Positions 1 through 10,076 of a stretch of DNA of 64,000 nucleotides are shown here, in pieces; within the stretch, counting starts at the first letter, position 1; the number at the start of each line of letters is the position of its first letter. The notes under the pieces are model-generated. The model had not been told where the DNA came from, did no database searches, and saw only the letters and a program-made list of their open reading frames with translations. This DNA is from Odiellus spinosus (taxonomy: Eukaryota > Arthropoda > Arachnida > Opiliones > Phalangiidae): positions 5,606,766 through 5,670,765 of the forward strand of contig OY987240.1 in NCBI GenBank assembly GCA_963920705.1, given 5' to 3'. The position numbers were made by a program, and so were the translations under genes.

Positions 1-230
1 AATATAGAAACGGATAAAAGAGGCGTTAAAAAGAACCCGTTTGTATTTCTAATGTTGCCTTTTTCCAAGGTTGGTTTAAAATATAGGATTATCTATACTT
101 TTGCCAACCTCGAAACTAACAAAAAGAGTCGTTAAACAGAACCCGTTTCTACGGCAGATGATGCCTTTTTTCAAGGGTGGGACGTATATAGAGTTTATAG
201 ATTCAACTATAGAGTAGGATTTTCAGAGAT
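1..230. repeat. Degenerate two-copy tandem repeat
   Basis: A segment near 7-75 (GAAACGGATAAAAGAGGCGTT, then GAACCCGTTT, then TGTTGCCTTTTTCCAAGG) returns in diverged form near 113-177. The two copies are about 106-110 bp apart. No coding signal was seen. Confidence 0.4.
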
Positions 231-329
231 CGTTAAAAATCTATTCAAATCTATATACAAATGTCATAGAACAAATTGCCGAAACATTTAAAAATAAATA
301 TTTTATAGTTTCTATAAATTTCATTGAAA

Positions 330-460
330 GTTCATAAATTTCCTTAAAAGGTCCTTTAAATGTCCTCAAAAGGTCCTTTAACTTTCCTTAAAGTGTCCTT
401 TAAACTTCCTTAAAAGGTTCTTAAAATTACCATAAACGTTTCTTAAATTTTGCTTAAAAT
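330..460. repeat. Degenerate ~20-bp minisatellite
   Basis: Repeated variants of CCTTAAAAGGTCCTTTAAA run through this stretch, roughly six diverged units. Each unit is itself partly palindromic (TTAAAAGG/CCTTTAA). No gene was seen here. Confidence 0.5.
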
Positions 461-700
461 ATTCTTGACACAATGCTGACCTTGAACTTCACAACCGAAT
501 TTTTGTTGAATTCCATGACCTTCGATTATGACCCAATTATTTCCTACAACTTTTTTTTATAGCAAATGAAGGATTTTTATATTAATATACGTAATATATA
601 AAATAGTAAACATAATAATAAATATTTCTGAAATACCTCTTACTTGGTTTCAAATCTTTAAAAAATTACCTTTGATAGCTGTTCCAAAAGATGTTTTCCT

Positions 701-870
701 TCACTTAAAGATATTATAATTCACTTAAAGAAAATTTAACTCACTTAAGGATAATTTAACTCACTTCAAGATAATTTAATTCACTTCAAGATAATTTAAT
801 TCACTTAAAGATAATTTAATTCACTTAAAGATAATTTAATTCACTTAAAGATAATTTAATTCACTTAAAA
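701..870. repeat. 20-bp minisatellite (TCACTTAAAGATAATTTAAT)
   Basis: About 8.5 tandem units of exactly 20 bp. The central units are identical and the 5' units diverge (AAATTTAACT, GGATAATTT variants), which suggests recent homogenisation toward the 3' side. Confidence 0.9.
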
Positions 871-904
871 CGTTAGTAAAACATCTTAAAGAAGATGGTA
901 AAGT

Positions 905-1230
905 CCAAAAAGAATCCACACCCCGAGTATAACCAAAAGTCCCAGTCATTCGCGCAAAAAAAATAAAATAAATAAATAAAAAAAAAAAAAAACATAAGCC
1001 AAATCATTCGCGAAGAAAAACAAATTCGTTGGACAACATTCTACTTTTAAGTCTAATCCAGTCTAATGGTTGGACTGCATTCTACCTTCAAGTATATCCC
1101 AAAGTCTAATCCTTATATTCGCGCTAAAAAACAATTTTGTCGACTCCATTCTACCTTAAAGTATAACCCAAAGTCAATCCAGTCATTCGTGCAAAAAAAA
1201 AAAAAAAAAAAAAAAAAGAAAAATTAAATC
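905..1230. repeat. Degenerate ~90-100-bp repeats ending in poly-A
   Basis: Phrases such as GTATAACCCAAAGTC, CCAGTCATTCG(C/T)GCAAAAAAA and ACTCCATTCTACCTT recur three to four times with substitutions. The stretch ends in long A tracts at 1194-1217. No ORF is supported. Confidence 0.4.
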
Positions 1231-1639
1231 ATTATTTAATAAGCAACTCTAACGGGAGAGTAAAAAGTTGCTCTTTTCTTTAAAAGAAACTAAATTTCTC
1301 GCGCTTTTAGTTTCAAGAGACGTTGACCGGCTTGACAGGCGTAAGCGCCTTAGATCTGTCCCTAACCTTGGCTTATTCTGGCCATTTTTATTATAAAAAC
1401 AATAAATTTTCAGTTGGTCAACCTTCTTGTATATGGAACAAATCTTAAACGTATAACTGCTATAACCGTTTTTAAAGGCACATCTAAAGTATTTTGCTTT
1501 TAAAGTAGTCGAGTTCCTATTACAAACCAATCATCAATGGAATCGTCAATCTTCTTCAACCGCTTTTTAAGGCGAAAAATGTCATCCAGTCAAAAAGCAT
1601 TAATTGAAAGTTAATTTCATTTATTAATAGTTTAATGAA

Positions 1640-1905
1640 TTAAGTTGGTCAACTCACCCTCTATCCATCCAAGGGAGATTTTATTTTTCATTGTCATACA
1701 GTCCAAAAAAAAATTAATTTTATTAGTTAAAATAGATTAATAAATAAAGTTCGTCAACTCACCCTCTATCCATCCAAGGAAGGTTTTATTTTTCATTTTC
1801 ACCCTGAGGCAAAAATTTTCATCCAGTCAAAAATCATTAATTAAAATAAAATAATGAATTACGTTTGTCAACTGACCCTCTATCCATCCATGGGAGATTT
1901 TTATC
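1640..1905. repeat. Three-copy repeat, ~105-114 bp period
   Basis: The motif GTTGGTCAACTCACCCTCTA followed by TCCATCCAAGGGAG starts at 1644, 1749 and 1863. The spacers are T/A-rich. It is non-coding by inspection. Confidence 0.7.
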
Positions 1906-1909
1906 TACT

Positions 1910-2614
1910 TATTTCTGCTTGTATTATTATTCCTTTTAAAATAGGATTGGTTCTTCTGTTTCTATAAAGAATAGTGTAAATTGAATGAGCATTAATTGAA
2001 GGGTTGCCTTTGGCGAAATAAGTTACTATCAGCTCCCTACCTTTGACTATACAGTACTAGGGCTTATCATTTACAGGAAGTTAACAGGGAGTTAAACTAC
2101 TATACTTAGAATCTTCTCAAAAGGAGCAATAAAATGAGCAATCGAAATAGAAACAATAGACCTCTTGCATTTATTTTGACCCCTTCCAAAGAGGGTAGGA
2201 AATCCACTGAATCATATCCGTAATGATGTTTCATCCCCCATTGCTTTTCTGATTCTGTGGGTTGCCTAACCCCTTTGAAGGGGTCCAAATAAACGCAATA
2301 CGTCTATTTTAAGACGAAAAGAAAGGAACCATTTTTGAATACACGGCTGTCCGGCGCCGGATAGTCCTGGGAACGTACACCACGAGGTCATAATAGCATC
2401 CCAGTGCCTATCAAGGTTCTCAAAGCTACTCTCGCTCTATTTGTCGGGTTTTTTTTCCAATTGCCATTTGATAATAAATACATTTTGTTATGGAGTAGAG
2501 TCGCCAAGGTGTTATATTAAAGGGAAAGTGAAAGCTAACTTTAAATTGGATTATTGAAATTTAACATCTGTAAAATCAGAACTAAGACAATGTTTTTGAC
2601 CATTTATTTTACAG
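1910..2614. other. No recognised feature
   Basis: Single-copy-looking AT-rich DNA. A GC-richer patch at 2340-2440 is the only compositional change. I see no long reading frame, RNA gene or repeat that I can name. Confidence 0.4.
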
Positions 2615-3365
2615 ATGCTAATATAAGAATAATTTGCGAAGATAACACGTGATTAAGAAATAAAAACTTTTTGGTTTTGTTTTCTTTTTTTACGTAAAAA
2701 AAATGACACGAGACAGTTTCGAACCGTGGTTTGTTATTCAATCTCATATAATCAATTTTTCGAAAAACCTTATAAACCAATTTTAATGCGGGCGTTAAGA
2801 AACTATTTTATTTTTTGTTATATATTTGTTTATATTCCAACGATGGTAGTCGTTCTCTTTGGCTAAATTTCTATATTATTAAGGACTATTTTATTTCTAT
2901 TGGAATCGCTGTCCCTTAGGTGCATCATACGTTTTGCATTATTCCAATATTCATTTTTAATATCCTGGCAATGTTCTTTAATTTTTTTCCCTTAATTTAC
3001 TTTACTTTTACCAATATAAACATTTCCACCTTAATCTTATTTACAACACCGATTATATATATATTTTTTTCTTTATTTTCTTTATTATTTTTCCATTTCA
3101 TCAAGCTATTTGTAGATATTAGATTCGCGGCATCCTACAAGACCGCATTGGAGAGCTATTAGGGTTTTTATATAGACTGCTATTGTTTTATTTTTAAGTT
3201 TTGCCTAAAGGTTTTGATCGGGTTTAATATATCGCGCTGGCTATTACTATACTATAATTAAATAACTATTACTATACTATAACTAAATTAATATTTATTT
3301 TTAAAGGGAAAGTGACAAAGCAAGACTATAATTTTAACACTATTTTTGAATTTTTTAACTTTTTT

Positions 3366-3597
3366 ATTTATAATTTTAATACTATATTTTCTTAGTTTCC
3401 GTTGTAATAATTTATTTGGGTCTTTGTAGTACGGAACAATGGCGAAATATATTTTTTAATCTAATATAAAAATTACAAATAAATATTTTTATTTTATATG
3501 TTTATTTTATATGTTTGGTAGTTCTTCCGTACTACAAAGACCCCAAATAAATTATTACAACGGAAACTACGAAAATATAATATTAAAATTATAAATT
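3366..3597. repeat. Internal palindrome of the foldback element
   Basis: Arms at about 3366-3436 and 3521-3597 are near-perfect reverse complements sharing TCTTTGTAGTACGGAA and its complement. A spacer of about 85 bp of A/T sequence separates them. It lies in the centre of the foldback element. Confidence 0.8.
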
Positions 3598-3693
3598 AAG
3601 AATCTTTAAAAATAATAATCGAAACCATACACATTGTAAAAATAATTTAGATATAATCGGTGTTGTAAATGCGGAAAATTTTATATAGGTAAA

Positions 3694-3964
3694 TGTTATG
3701 TTTTCATTAATCGATGAAACGCCGTTCTTGATTCATTAAAATACTTTTATTTACAATTAAGACTAATTACATTTAATACTTTATAGACCGCAACATAACT
3801 GAACTGCTCGCGTCAATACCACCAGTAAGAGAGCGTCCTCTTATCGTTCATACTTCCTTTATATACAGCCTAATAGTTTTTTGTCTACTTTATGTTTTCT
3901 TTATCTATTTGTTTTTTAGAGTGTACATTCTTATCTTATCTATGTTTTACTAGTGTACATAACA
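3694..3964 (-). repeat. 3' LTR of the Gypsy element
   Basis: 271 bp with TGTTATG/CATAACA ends. The stop of the terminal pol frame falls inside it at 3940. It is nearly identical to the copy at 8370-8642. Confidence 0.95.
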
Positions 3965-4623
3965 TTACTTTCCCCCTCTTTTTTATGATTGTTTCTATGG
4001 ACGACTTGTGGGAACTCTTCTTCAAATCTAAGTGGTTCATGTCTGGTTCGTTGTGGAAGTGGAGTCCTTGTCTCTTGAATGGCTTGTCGGTGTTGTGTTT
4101 CCCTTGGTAGTTGTGACAGACTAGCTTCTGGTACTGTTTGTGGTATGATTGGAACTAAGGGAACGGTGTTGGTCAACTGGACCTGAGCTTGGTCAACCAT
4201 TGTTGTTCCTTGGCTAGTACTTGATTGCACTGCTGGTGGAACCTCTCTGTTCATCTGATTGTGAACTGGTGGTTGAATCTCCGGCGTCCAAGATAGATCT
4301 TCCTCTATAAGTGTTGTCGATTTTATTGAGTCTGGATTAATGGATTTCATGGCGTCTTCTTTAAGTGGCTGAAAACGATGCCGTATCTGATTTCGATGTC
4401 TTCGAATTTCTGTTTCGGATGTTTTGATAATAAACATAACTTGTCCTTTGATAGATACAATAGTTCCTTCCAGCCATTTTGGACCATTTCCAAAGTTCCG
4501 AGCGTATACAGCATCGTTGATTCGATACGTTTGCTTTTTCTCTTCGCTTACTTCTCCCTTTGCTTTAAGGTTTCTTAGTGCGAATCTTTTGCGTTCTTTG
4601 GAAATTGGTTCATCGGATGGCAT
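3940..4623 (-). CDS. Integrase C-terminal extension (frameshifted from pol)
   Basis: This frame of about 227 codons begins inside the end of the main pol frame and continues it. Its first third looks like the C-terminal DNA-binding part of Ty3 integrases: a VYARNFGNG..KW..G.I segment, then RRHRNQIRHR. A low-complexity Q/T/P-rich tail follows. The overlap with the main frame spans 4575-4623. Homologous alignment by eye places the frame switch near 4612-4622, at CHP followed by SDEP. It is either a one-base indel or, less likely, a translational frameshift. The start given is not a genuine initiation site. The last residues run into the 3' LTR. Confidence 0.75.
   Translation of the reverse strand: MPSDEPISKERKRFALRNLKAKGEVSEEKKQTYRINDAVYARNFGNGPKWLEGTIVSIKGQVMFIIKTSETEIRRHRNQIRHRFQPLKEDAMKSINPDSIKSTTLIEEDLSWTPEIQPPVHNQMNREVPPAVQSSTSQGTTMVDQAQVQLTNTVPLVPIIPQTVPEASLSQLPRETQHRQAIQETRTPLPQRTRHEPLRFEEEFPQVVHRNNHKKEGESNVMYTSKT
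3965..3984 (-). promoter_or_regulatory. Polypurine tract
   Basis: On the minus strand the bases directly 5' of the 3' LTR read AAAAAAGAGGGGGAAAGTAA. This is a typical plus-strand priming tract abutting the TG of the LTR. Confidence 0.85.
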
Positions 4624-7600
4624 AGGTCGATTCGTGAAATGATAGGGCGTCCAAACATCAATTCTGCCGGTGATAAACCCATCGCTGTTGGAGTTCTACG
4701 GTAATTTAGAAGGATTCTTGCCAATCTTGCAGAAAGGCTTCCTTTGCGAAATGTGTCCAATCCTTGGTTAAGAGTGTCTATAACTTCATTTGAACCACCG
4801 CTAACTTTCTTTAGGTGAGTTTTAATGATTCGTACTGAGCGCTCCGCCTGACCATTCGATGCAGGATGATATGGTGCTGTACGAAGATGGGTGATTCCAT
4901 TTTGCTTGACGAACTCTTGAAATTCGTGGCTTGTGAAACAAGTACCGTTATCCGTTACGAGGACTTGCATGATGCCAAATCTCGCAATGTTGTCTCTTAA
5001 CGTCGTCGTAACCGCTTCTGTCGATGTAGATGACGTTATTGCGACCTCGATCCATTTGGTGAATGAATCAACTATTATGAGTAGGTATTTTCCCTCTATG
5101 GGACCTGCGAAATCCGCATGAACTCGCTGCCATGGTTTAGTTGATGTTGGCCATGGATGATGTTGAGATTGAGGCATCGGTGCAGATTGCTGACAGATGG
5201 TGCAGCTTTTGACCAGTCTTTCTATGTCCGTATTGATTTCTGGCCACCATAACCTTGATCTTGCAACGGCCTTCATCTTCACCATCCCCTGGAGAGAACT
5301 GTGGAGCTCTGTTAGCAGTTCTTGTTGACAGCCTTTCGGGATTACTGCTCGATTTCCTCGTAATATGATTCCATTGAGATTCGACAACTCCAAATTCTTC
5401 CTCCGGTAAACTTCCAGATCTGGTGCCATTTTCTGAGTGGGCCAACCATTTGTCATATATTTACGGACTTGTATGAGCGTCGCATCTATTTTAGTGTGCT
5501 CTTCCAATTTTTCCGCGGTTATTGGGCTTTCATTCAACTCCTTCAACAAGAGTACGTATTCGAGAGGTACTGGTGTCTGATCGACTGACGTTGGAAGCGG
5601 CAACCTGCTAAGAGCGTCCGCGTTCCCATTTAAACTTCCTTTCCGGAAACGTATCTCGTATTTGTATGCCGATAGGAGTAACGACCATCTCTGTATTCTT
5701 GCGGCTGCGGTCTGAGGAATTGGTTTGTCATTTCCCAATAGAGTCACGAGTGGTTGATGATCCGTGAGAAGGTAGAACTTTTTGCCATATAGGTAGTCCC
5801 TGAACTTTAGTACTCCAAAAACGAGAGCGAGAGCTTCTTTTTCTAATTGAGAATAATTTCTCTCGGCTTTTGTGAGGCTGCGTGAGGCAAATGATATGGG
5901 TTGCTCTTCGTCGTCTTGAACGTAGGAGATCACTGCTCCTATCCCAGTTGGTGAAGCGTCACAGGCAAGTTGTACATCTTGGTTAACGTCGTAGTGAGTT
6001 AAGACTCTTGATTGCAGAATTGATTCTTTTGCTTCTCTGAATGCTTTCTCCTGTATGTCTCCCCATTTCCAAGGTGTCGATTGATGGAGTAAATCATACA
6101 GTGGAGCGAGTCGTGTAGCATTATTAGGCAAAAATCTTTGGTAATAATTCAGTAAGTCAATGAAGGAACGTAGTTGGCCAATGTTCTCTGGGGCAGGTGC
6201 ATCTCTGATGGCAATCATCTTGTCTTCAAGTGGATGTAGACCATCTGCGTCCAGCTTGTGCCCCAAGAACTCGACTTCTGGTTGTAGAAATTTACATTTG
6301 TCCCTTCTAAGTTTGATCCCGCTCTTACAGAGCGTGTCTAAAACGGAATCGAGAGTCTGCAAATTTTCTTCTTTGTCTTTTCCTCCCAGCAGAATATCAT
6401 CTTGGAAGGGTGACACTCTTGTGTGACCGTTTAGTAGCATTTCCATGTGCCTCTGAAATATTGCCGATGAGGAGGATATTCCCGTCGGAAGACGTTCGTA
6501 TTGGAACAATCCTTTTGTGGTGTTTATGACTGTGATCTTCTTTGAGTCGTCATCCAAAACCAGTTGATTATATGCCTCCTTCAAATCCAACCGAGAAAAC
6601 ACCGTGCATCCAGCCAATTTCGAAAATATGTCTTCCGCTCGTGGTAACGGGAATATCTCTGTGTCAATGGCAGGATTTGCGGTAATCTTAAAGTCTCCGC
6701 ATATGCGAATTTCGCCGTTGCTTTTCTGTACCGGTACGATTGGCGATGCAAATTCCGAGAATGGTACGCTTTTGATAATTCCTGCTTCTTCCATGCGTAT
6801 TATTTCCTTTTCCACTTTATCCTTCATGTGGAAGGGTAGAGTTCTTGCTTTGCAGAATTTCGGTACCGCGCCCTTTTTGACATGGATGTGAACTTTTACG
6901 CCTTCCAACTTCCCCAGACCAGACGAGAATAACTTTTCGTGCTTCTTCAAAAGGTGATCCAGTGATATGGTTTTCTCGTTCGGTTCCAAGTGGTTCACCT
7001 GTGCTATTGGCGCTGTGATTTTTAATGATGAATATAGCCATTTCCGTCCACACAGGTTCGGTCCATCCCCTTCTACCAAGAGTACTGGTAGCTCGGCCGA
7101 TCTTCCTCTGAATTTGACTTGAACTCTTGTTCGTTTGACCACATCTACTGGATGTCCCGTATATGATCGTAGCCTCTTTGAGAAGTCTTGGACTTCTTGT
7201 TGATACGGCAATGACATGAAATGGGCTTCAGTGAGCATGGCATGACCTGATCCGCTATCTACTTCAAACTTTATCTCCTTGCCATTAACCTCCAACCAAA
7301 TAATTTCTGGTGGTGGCACTTCTTCGTCCGAATCTCCTCCTGTGATATTATAAACTGGAACATCATATTCTGCTAATGGTGAAACTCTATCGTTTTCTTC
7401 ATTCACTTGATTGACTTTTCCGGGTCTGAAGTTGTCACGCTTGGTGAAATTGTCTTTCTTGTTCGCTCTGGGATTAGTTGGATTCCGGCATGTCTTTGCA
7501 ATATGCCCAATTCGCTGGCAGTTGTGGCAGGTTTCCTTTATGAATCGACAATCCGCGCTCACGTGACCAAATCTGGCGCATCTCGTGCATTTTTCAGATT

Positions 7601-8255
7601 TTCGCTGATCGTAACTTGCAGCTTGGCTCTTGTTGGAGTTTGAGTTTTTGTACTGCGTGTTCTTCCCGGAATACCTCTGCGACACGAAGTTAATGGAGCT
7701 CTGCCCTTGGATGTCCCCGTTATGGATTTTCATCTCTTTGGTGTTTCTTGTTGCCATCTCCATTGCTTGAAGGATTTTTACCGCTTTGTCCAAAGTTAAA
7801 CCATCTTCCTCCGCTAGTAACTTCCTCTGCATTGTGTCATCGTTTATTCCCCACGCCAGTTTGTCCAGTAGTTCTTCCTCCAGCCTTGTAGCAACGAACT
7901 GGCAATGCTCCGTCAATCGCTTTAATTCTGCCACGTACGTTGCCACTGATTCCCCCGGTTTACGATCTCTTCTGTGAAAACGTAGTCTCTCTGCCATTCT
8001 TGACGGTTTGGGACTGAAATGGTTCTTTAGTTCTTCAACCAAATCATCGTACTTCTTATCCTTCATGGCCGTAGGTAGAATCAGGTTTCGTAGAAGCGCA
8101 TAGGTTTTAGGATCCAGAACAGTCATTAATATTGCTCTTTTCTTTTCCATCGCCAAGATGTCATTCGCCAAAAAATACGCGTCCAGTTTCTCTGCGTACT
8201 GATTCCACGGTTCGTTCGTACCATCGAACGGTTCCAATCTTCCGAATGTACCCAT
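4575..8255 (-). CDS. Gag-pol polyprotein of the Gypsy element
   Basis: A 1,226-residue single frame. Residues 1 to about 200 are a gag capsid-like region. Two CCHC zinc knuckles (C-x2-C-x4-H-x4-C) lie at 223-236 and 243-256. The aspartic protease active site is DSGS at 333-336. Reverse transcriptase spans about 480-640 with LDLKEAY (Asp557) and the catalytic FQDD at 617-620, in place of the usual YxDD. RNase H has Asp766, Glu805/807 and Asp832. The integrase core has Asp1048, Asp1102 and Glu1138. Its N-terminal zinc-binding motif keeps His984, Cys1018 and Cys1021, but the expected second His is replaced (HSSLQG). The product makes the virus-like particle and carries out cDNA synthesis and insertion. 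The frame stops early in the integrase C-terminus. Confidence 0.95.
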   Translation of the reverse strand: MGTFGRLEPFDGTNEPWNQYAEKLDAYFLANDILAMEKKRAILMTVLDPKTYALLRNLILPTAMKDKKYDDLVEELKNHFSPKPSRMAERLRFHRRDRKPGESVATYVAELKRLTEHCQFVATRLEEELLDKLAWGINDDTMQRKLLAEEDGLTLDKAVKILQAMEMATRNTKEMKIHNGDIQGQSSINFVSQRYSGKNTQYKNSNSNKSQAASYDQRKSEKCTRCARFGHVSADCRFIKETCHNCQRIGHIAKTCRNPTNPRANKKDNFTKRDNFRPGKVNQVNEENDRVSPLAEYDVPVYNITGGDSDEEVPPPEIIWLEVNGKEIKFEVDSGSGHAMLTEAHFMSLPYQQEVQDFSKRLRSYTGHPVDVVKRTRVQVKFRGRSAELPVLLVEGDGPNLCGRKWLYSSLKITAPIAQVNHLEPNEKTISLDHLLKKHEKLFSSGLGKLEGVKVHIHVKKGAVPKFCKARTLPFHMKDKVEKEIIRMEEAGIIKSVPFSEFASPIVPVQKSNGEIRICGDFKITANPAIDTEIFPLPRAEDIFSKLAGCTVFSRLDLKEAYNQLVLDDDSKKITVINTTKGLFQYERLPTGISSSSAIFQRHMEMLLNGHTRVSPFQDDILLGGKDKEENLQTLDSVLDTLCKSGIKLRRDKCKFLQPEVEFLGHKLDADGLHPLEDKMIAIRDAPAPENIGQLRSFIDLLNYYQRFLPNNATRLAPLYDLLHQSTPWKWGDIQEKAFREAKESILQSRVLTHYDVNQDVQLACDASPTGIGAVISYVQDDEEQPISFASRSLTKAERNYSQLEKEALALVFGVLKFRDYLYGKKFYLLTDHQPLVTLLGNDKPIPQTAAARIQRWSLLLSAYKYEIRFRKGSLNGNADALSRLPLPTSVDQTPVPLEYVLLLKELNESPITAEKLEEHTKIDATLIQVRKYMTNGWPTQKMAPDLEVYRRKNLELSNLNGIILRGNRAVIPKGCQQELLTELHSSLQGMVKMKAVARSRLWWPEINTDIERLVKSCTICQQSAPMPQSQHHPWPTSTKPWQRVHADFAGPIEGKYLLIIVDSFTKWIEVAITSSTSTEAVTTTLRDNIARFGIMQVLVTDNGTCFTSHEFQEFVKQNGITHLRTAPYHPASNGQAERSVRIIKTHLKKVSGGSNEVIDTLNQGLDTFRKGSLSARLARILLNYRRTPTAMGLSPAELMFGRPIISRIDLCHPMNQFPKNAKDSH

Positions 8256-8350
8256 GACACTAATTCGTTTCTTCTCTACTGGTGCGGTGCAGTTAGGTCC
8301 TTTGATTATTTTTCTTCCTTAGGATTCCGTCTTCTCATTTACAACCGGAT

Positions 8351-8369
8351 CCCATCTCCGTCGCCATTT
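8351..8369 (-). promoter_or_regulatory. Primer-binding site, tRNA-Ser-like
   Basis: Directly downstream of the 5' LTR the minus strand reads TGGCGACGGAGATGGGAT. This is complementary to a tRNA 3' end terminating in CCA. From memory the closest match is a tRNA-Ser(GCU)-type 3' end, with a few mismatches. The isoacceptor is therefore tentative. Confidence 0.7.
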
Positions 8370-8642
8370 TGTTATGTTTTCATTAATCGATGAAACACCG
8401 TTCTTGATTCATTAAAATACTTTTATTTACAATTAAGACTAATTACATTTAATACTTTATAGACCGCAACATAACTGAACTGCTCGCGTCAATACCACCA
8501 GTAAGAGAGCGTCCTCTTATCGTTCATACTTCCTTTATATACAGCCTAATAGTTTTTTATGTCTACTTTATGTTTTCTTTATCTATTTGTTTTTTAGAGT
8601 GTACATTCTTATCTTATCTATGCTTTACTAGTGTACATAACA
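8370..8642 (-). repeat. 5' LTR of the Gypsy element
   Basis: 273 bp, TGTTATG to CATAACA. It differs from the 3' LTR by a CGCC/CACC change, a 2-bp insertion after GTTTTTT and one T/C near the end. Confidence 0.95.
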
Positions 8643-9034
8643 GTAAAAGTGAAAGGAAATAAGAGTATACAAATAAAGAACATTGCCAGGATATTAAAAA
8701 TGAAAATTTGAATTATGCAACACGCATGCACCTAATGGACTGCGATTCCAATAAACCCGAAATAGACTTTAATAATAGTGAAATATAGGCAAATTATAGA
8801 AACTATTTTTTTAATTTTTATCGCAATTTAAATATTGAACCTTGCTTAACTTAAAACATTATAGAATACTCGTAAAATCTTTTCTTATAAAACAATATCA
8901 ATAAAATTGGTTTATAAGATTTTTTTCAAAATTTAGAATATATCAGATTGAACCACGGTTCAAAACTGTCTTATTTTTATAAATAAAACTAGTTTTTATT
9001 TTTTAATCTTCGCAAATTATTCTTATATTAGCAT

Positions 9035-10076
9035 TTTAATTGTACTTATCTTGACCGGAGTGAAAGCCTGATTACTCTCTCATTTGAATGAATTGCTCCA
9101 AGGTTCTTTCAAAAATTCTGCACATTGCTCAACGTTGAGGCGGAATCTCGTGATAGATCAGATAACGTTTCTTTCCATTTAGTTTCATTCAGAATATGAA
9201 TCTCTTGCACGATTTCACGGTCATTGGCCTTTTATTTCGACATTAATATTTAATTATTTTAACTTTATTAGGGATGTTAGCCCTTTGGTAGGGTAGTCCG
9301 AAATTTTCCGACCTGGCTTTCTTTTCCACGCCTTCGTTCGCCCACCGTTCGTCCCATTCTTTGAACTAACTGGGGAGTCTCGGACTACCCTTTAAAAAAA
9401 AAAAACTCAAATTGCTCTCTTCTCTCTACCCGGGTCCCCCTTCTTTTTTTTTCTTTTTTTGCCGCTAGGGATGATTTATGCTCGTGGTGCAACCTGAACT
9501 TTTCCATAGGAACTGGACGAAAGGGTTTTGGTCTGGCTAAGTTTTTCTGTTTTCTTCGTTCTCAGAGCAATTTAACCAACGCAACAAAAATATAGATATT
9601 TATATTATAAATATAAGAATTCTAGGTTATTATAGGACCAACTGGGAATTATAGGTATTTATAGGTATTATAGGTACTCTGGGAGCCCTGTTCAAGGAAA
9701 AAATATAAATCCGAGGAAAGTCTCACAAAAATGCTCTTCACCCTCCCTTTAAGTATATAAAAATTAAAGCTGAATTTATCTGAAAGAGGAAGAAGTAGGG
9801 TTTTTAAACTTTAAGATATTTTGTTAAATTAGCTGTTTGAATTTATATTATATTAAAATCGACCTTATATCACCTTATTACTCGCTATAAACTAATGTTA
9901 ATCAATATATATCAGTTACTAAATTGACTCGATTGAAGCAAAATTAGAAAAAAAAAGTTAATGATAGATTGATTGAATTTTTTTTTTTGTTTTAATAGAA
10001 TGGAATAATTTTTTCCGCAACGACCAATGGGCTTCGCCCTTCCTTCGATTTTGTCGCTGGCGACCTCGAGGCAGGC
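9035..10076. other. No recognised gene; pyrimidine-rich patch
   Basis: A short minus-strand stretch near 9070-9240 reads open for about 40 codons but is not recognisable. 9300-9480 is unusually pyrimidine-rich with long A and T homopolymers. 9590-9700 has TATAGGTATTTATAGG-like short repeats. Nothing here supports a gene. Confidence 0.4.

Larger units (their letters stand above)
3694..8642 (-). mobile_element. Near-complete Gypsy (Ty3) LTR retrotransposon
   Basis: The 4,949-bp element is bounded by direct LTRs (3694-3964 and 8370-8642) beginning TGTTATG and ending CATAACA. It is flanked by identical GTAAA target-site duplications (3689-3693 and 8643-8647). The LTRs differ by about two substitutions and one 2-bp indel, so insertion was recent. 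A primer-binding site, a polypurine tract and a long gag-pol frame are all present on the minus strand. The tandem gag zinc knuckles and the order protease, RT, RNase H, integrase are those of Ty3/Gypsy elements. The pol style resembles K02A2.6-like clades, which is inference. One frameshift in the integrase C-terminus probably makes this copy defective. Confidence 0.96.
2615..9034. mobile_element. Foldback (long-TIR) element, split by a Gypsy insertion
   Basis: The left arm (2615 to about 3070) is the reverse complement of a right arm. The right arm now lies in two pieces, about 3636-3693 and 8648-9034, on either side of the Gypsy element. Matching landmarks include ATGCTAATATAAGAATAATT at 2615 against its complement ending at 9034, the GAACCACGGTTC-type block (2720-2735 against 8952-8967), and the CAATGTTCTTTA block. 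Without Gypsy the element would be near 1.5 kb. No transposase is seen, so it is probably non-autonomous. The TSD was not resolved. Confidence 0.7.

Noticed and set aside
1249..1530. Minus-strand 93-codon frame with a string similar to one at 10150-10230
   Set aside because: The shared string is real at nucleotide level, but the frame differs from the one that carries the protease-like motif and no domain is recognisable.
3892..4642. Plus-strand frames over the Gypsy 3' end
   Set aside because: Antisense shadows of the integrase tail and LTR.
9280..9420. Possible ribosomal RNA or snRNA fragment suggested by the GC-richer patch
   Set aside because: No recognisable conserved core, and pyrimidine skew with homopolymers explains the composition.
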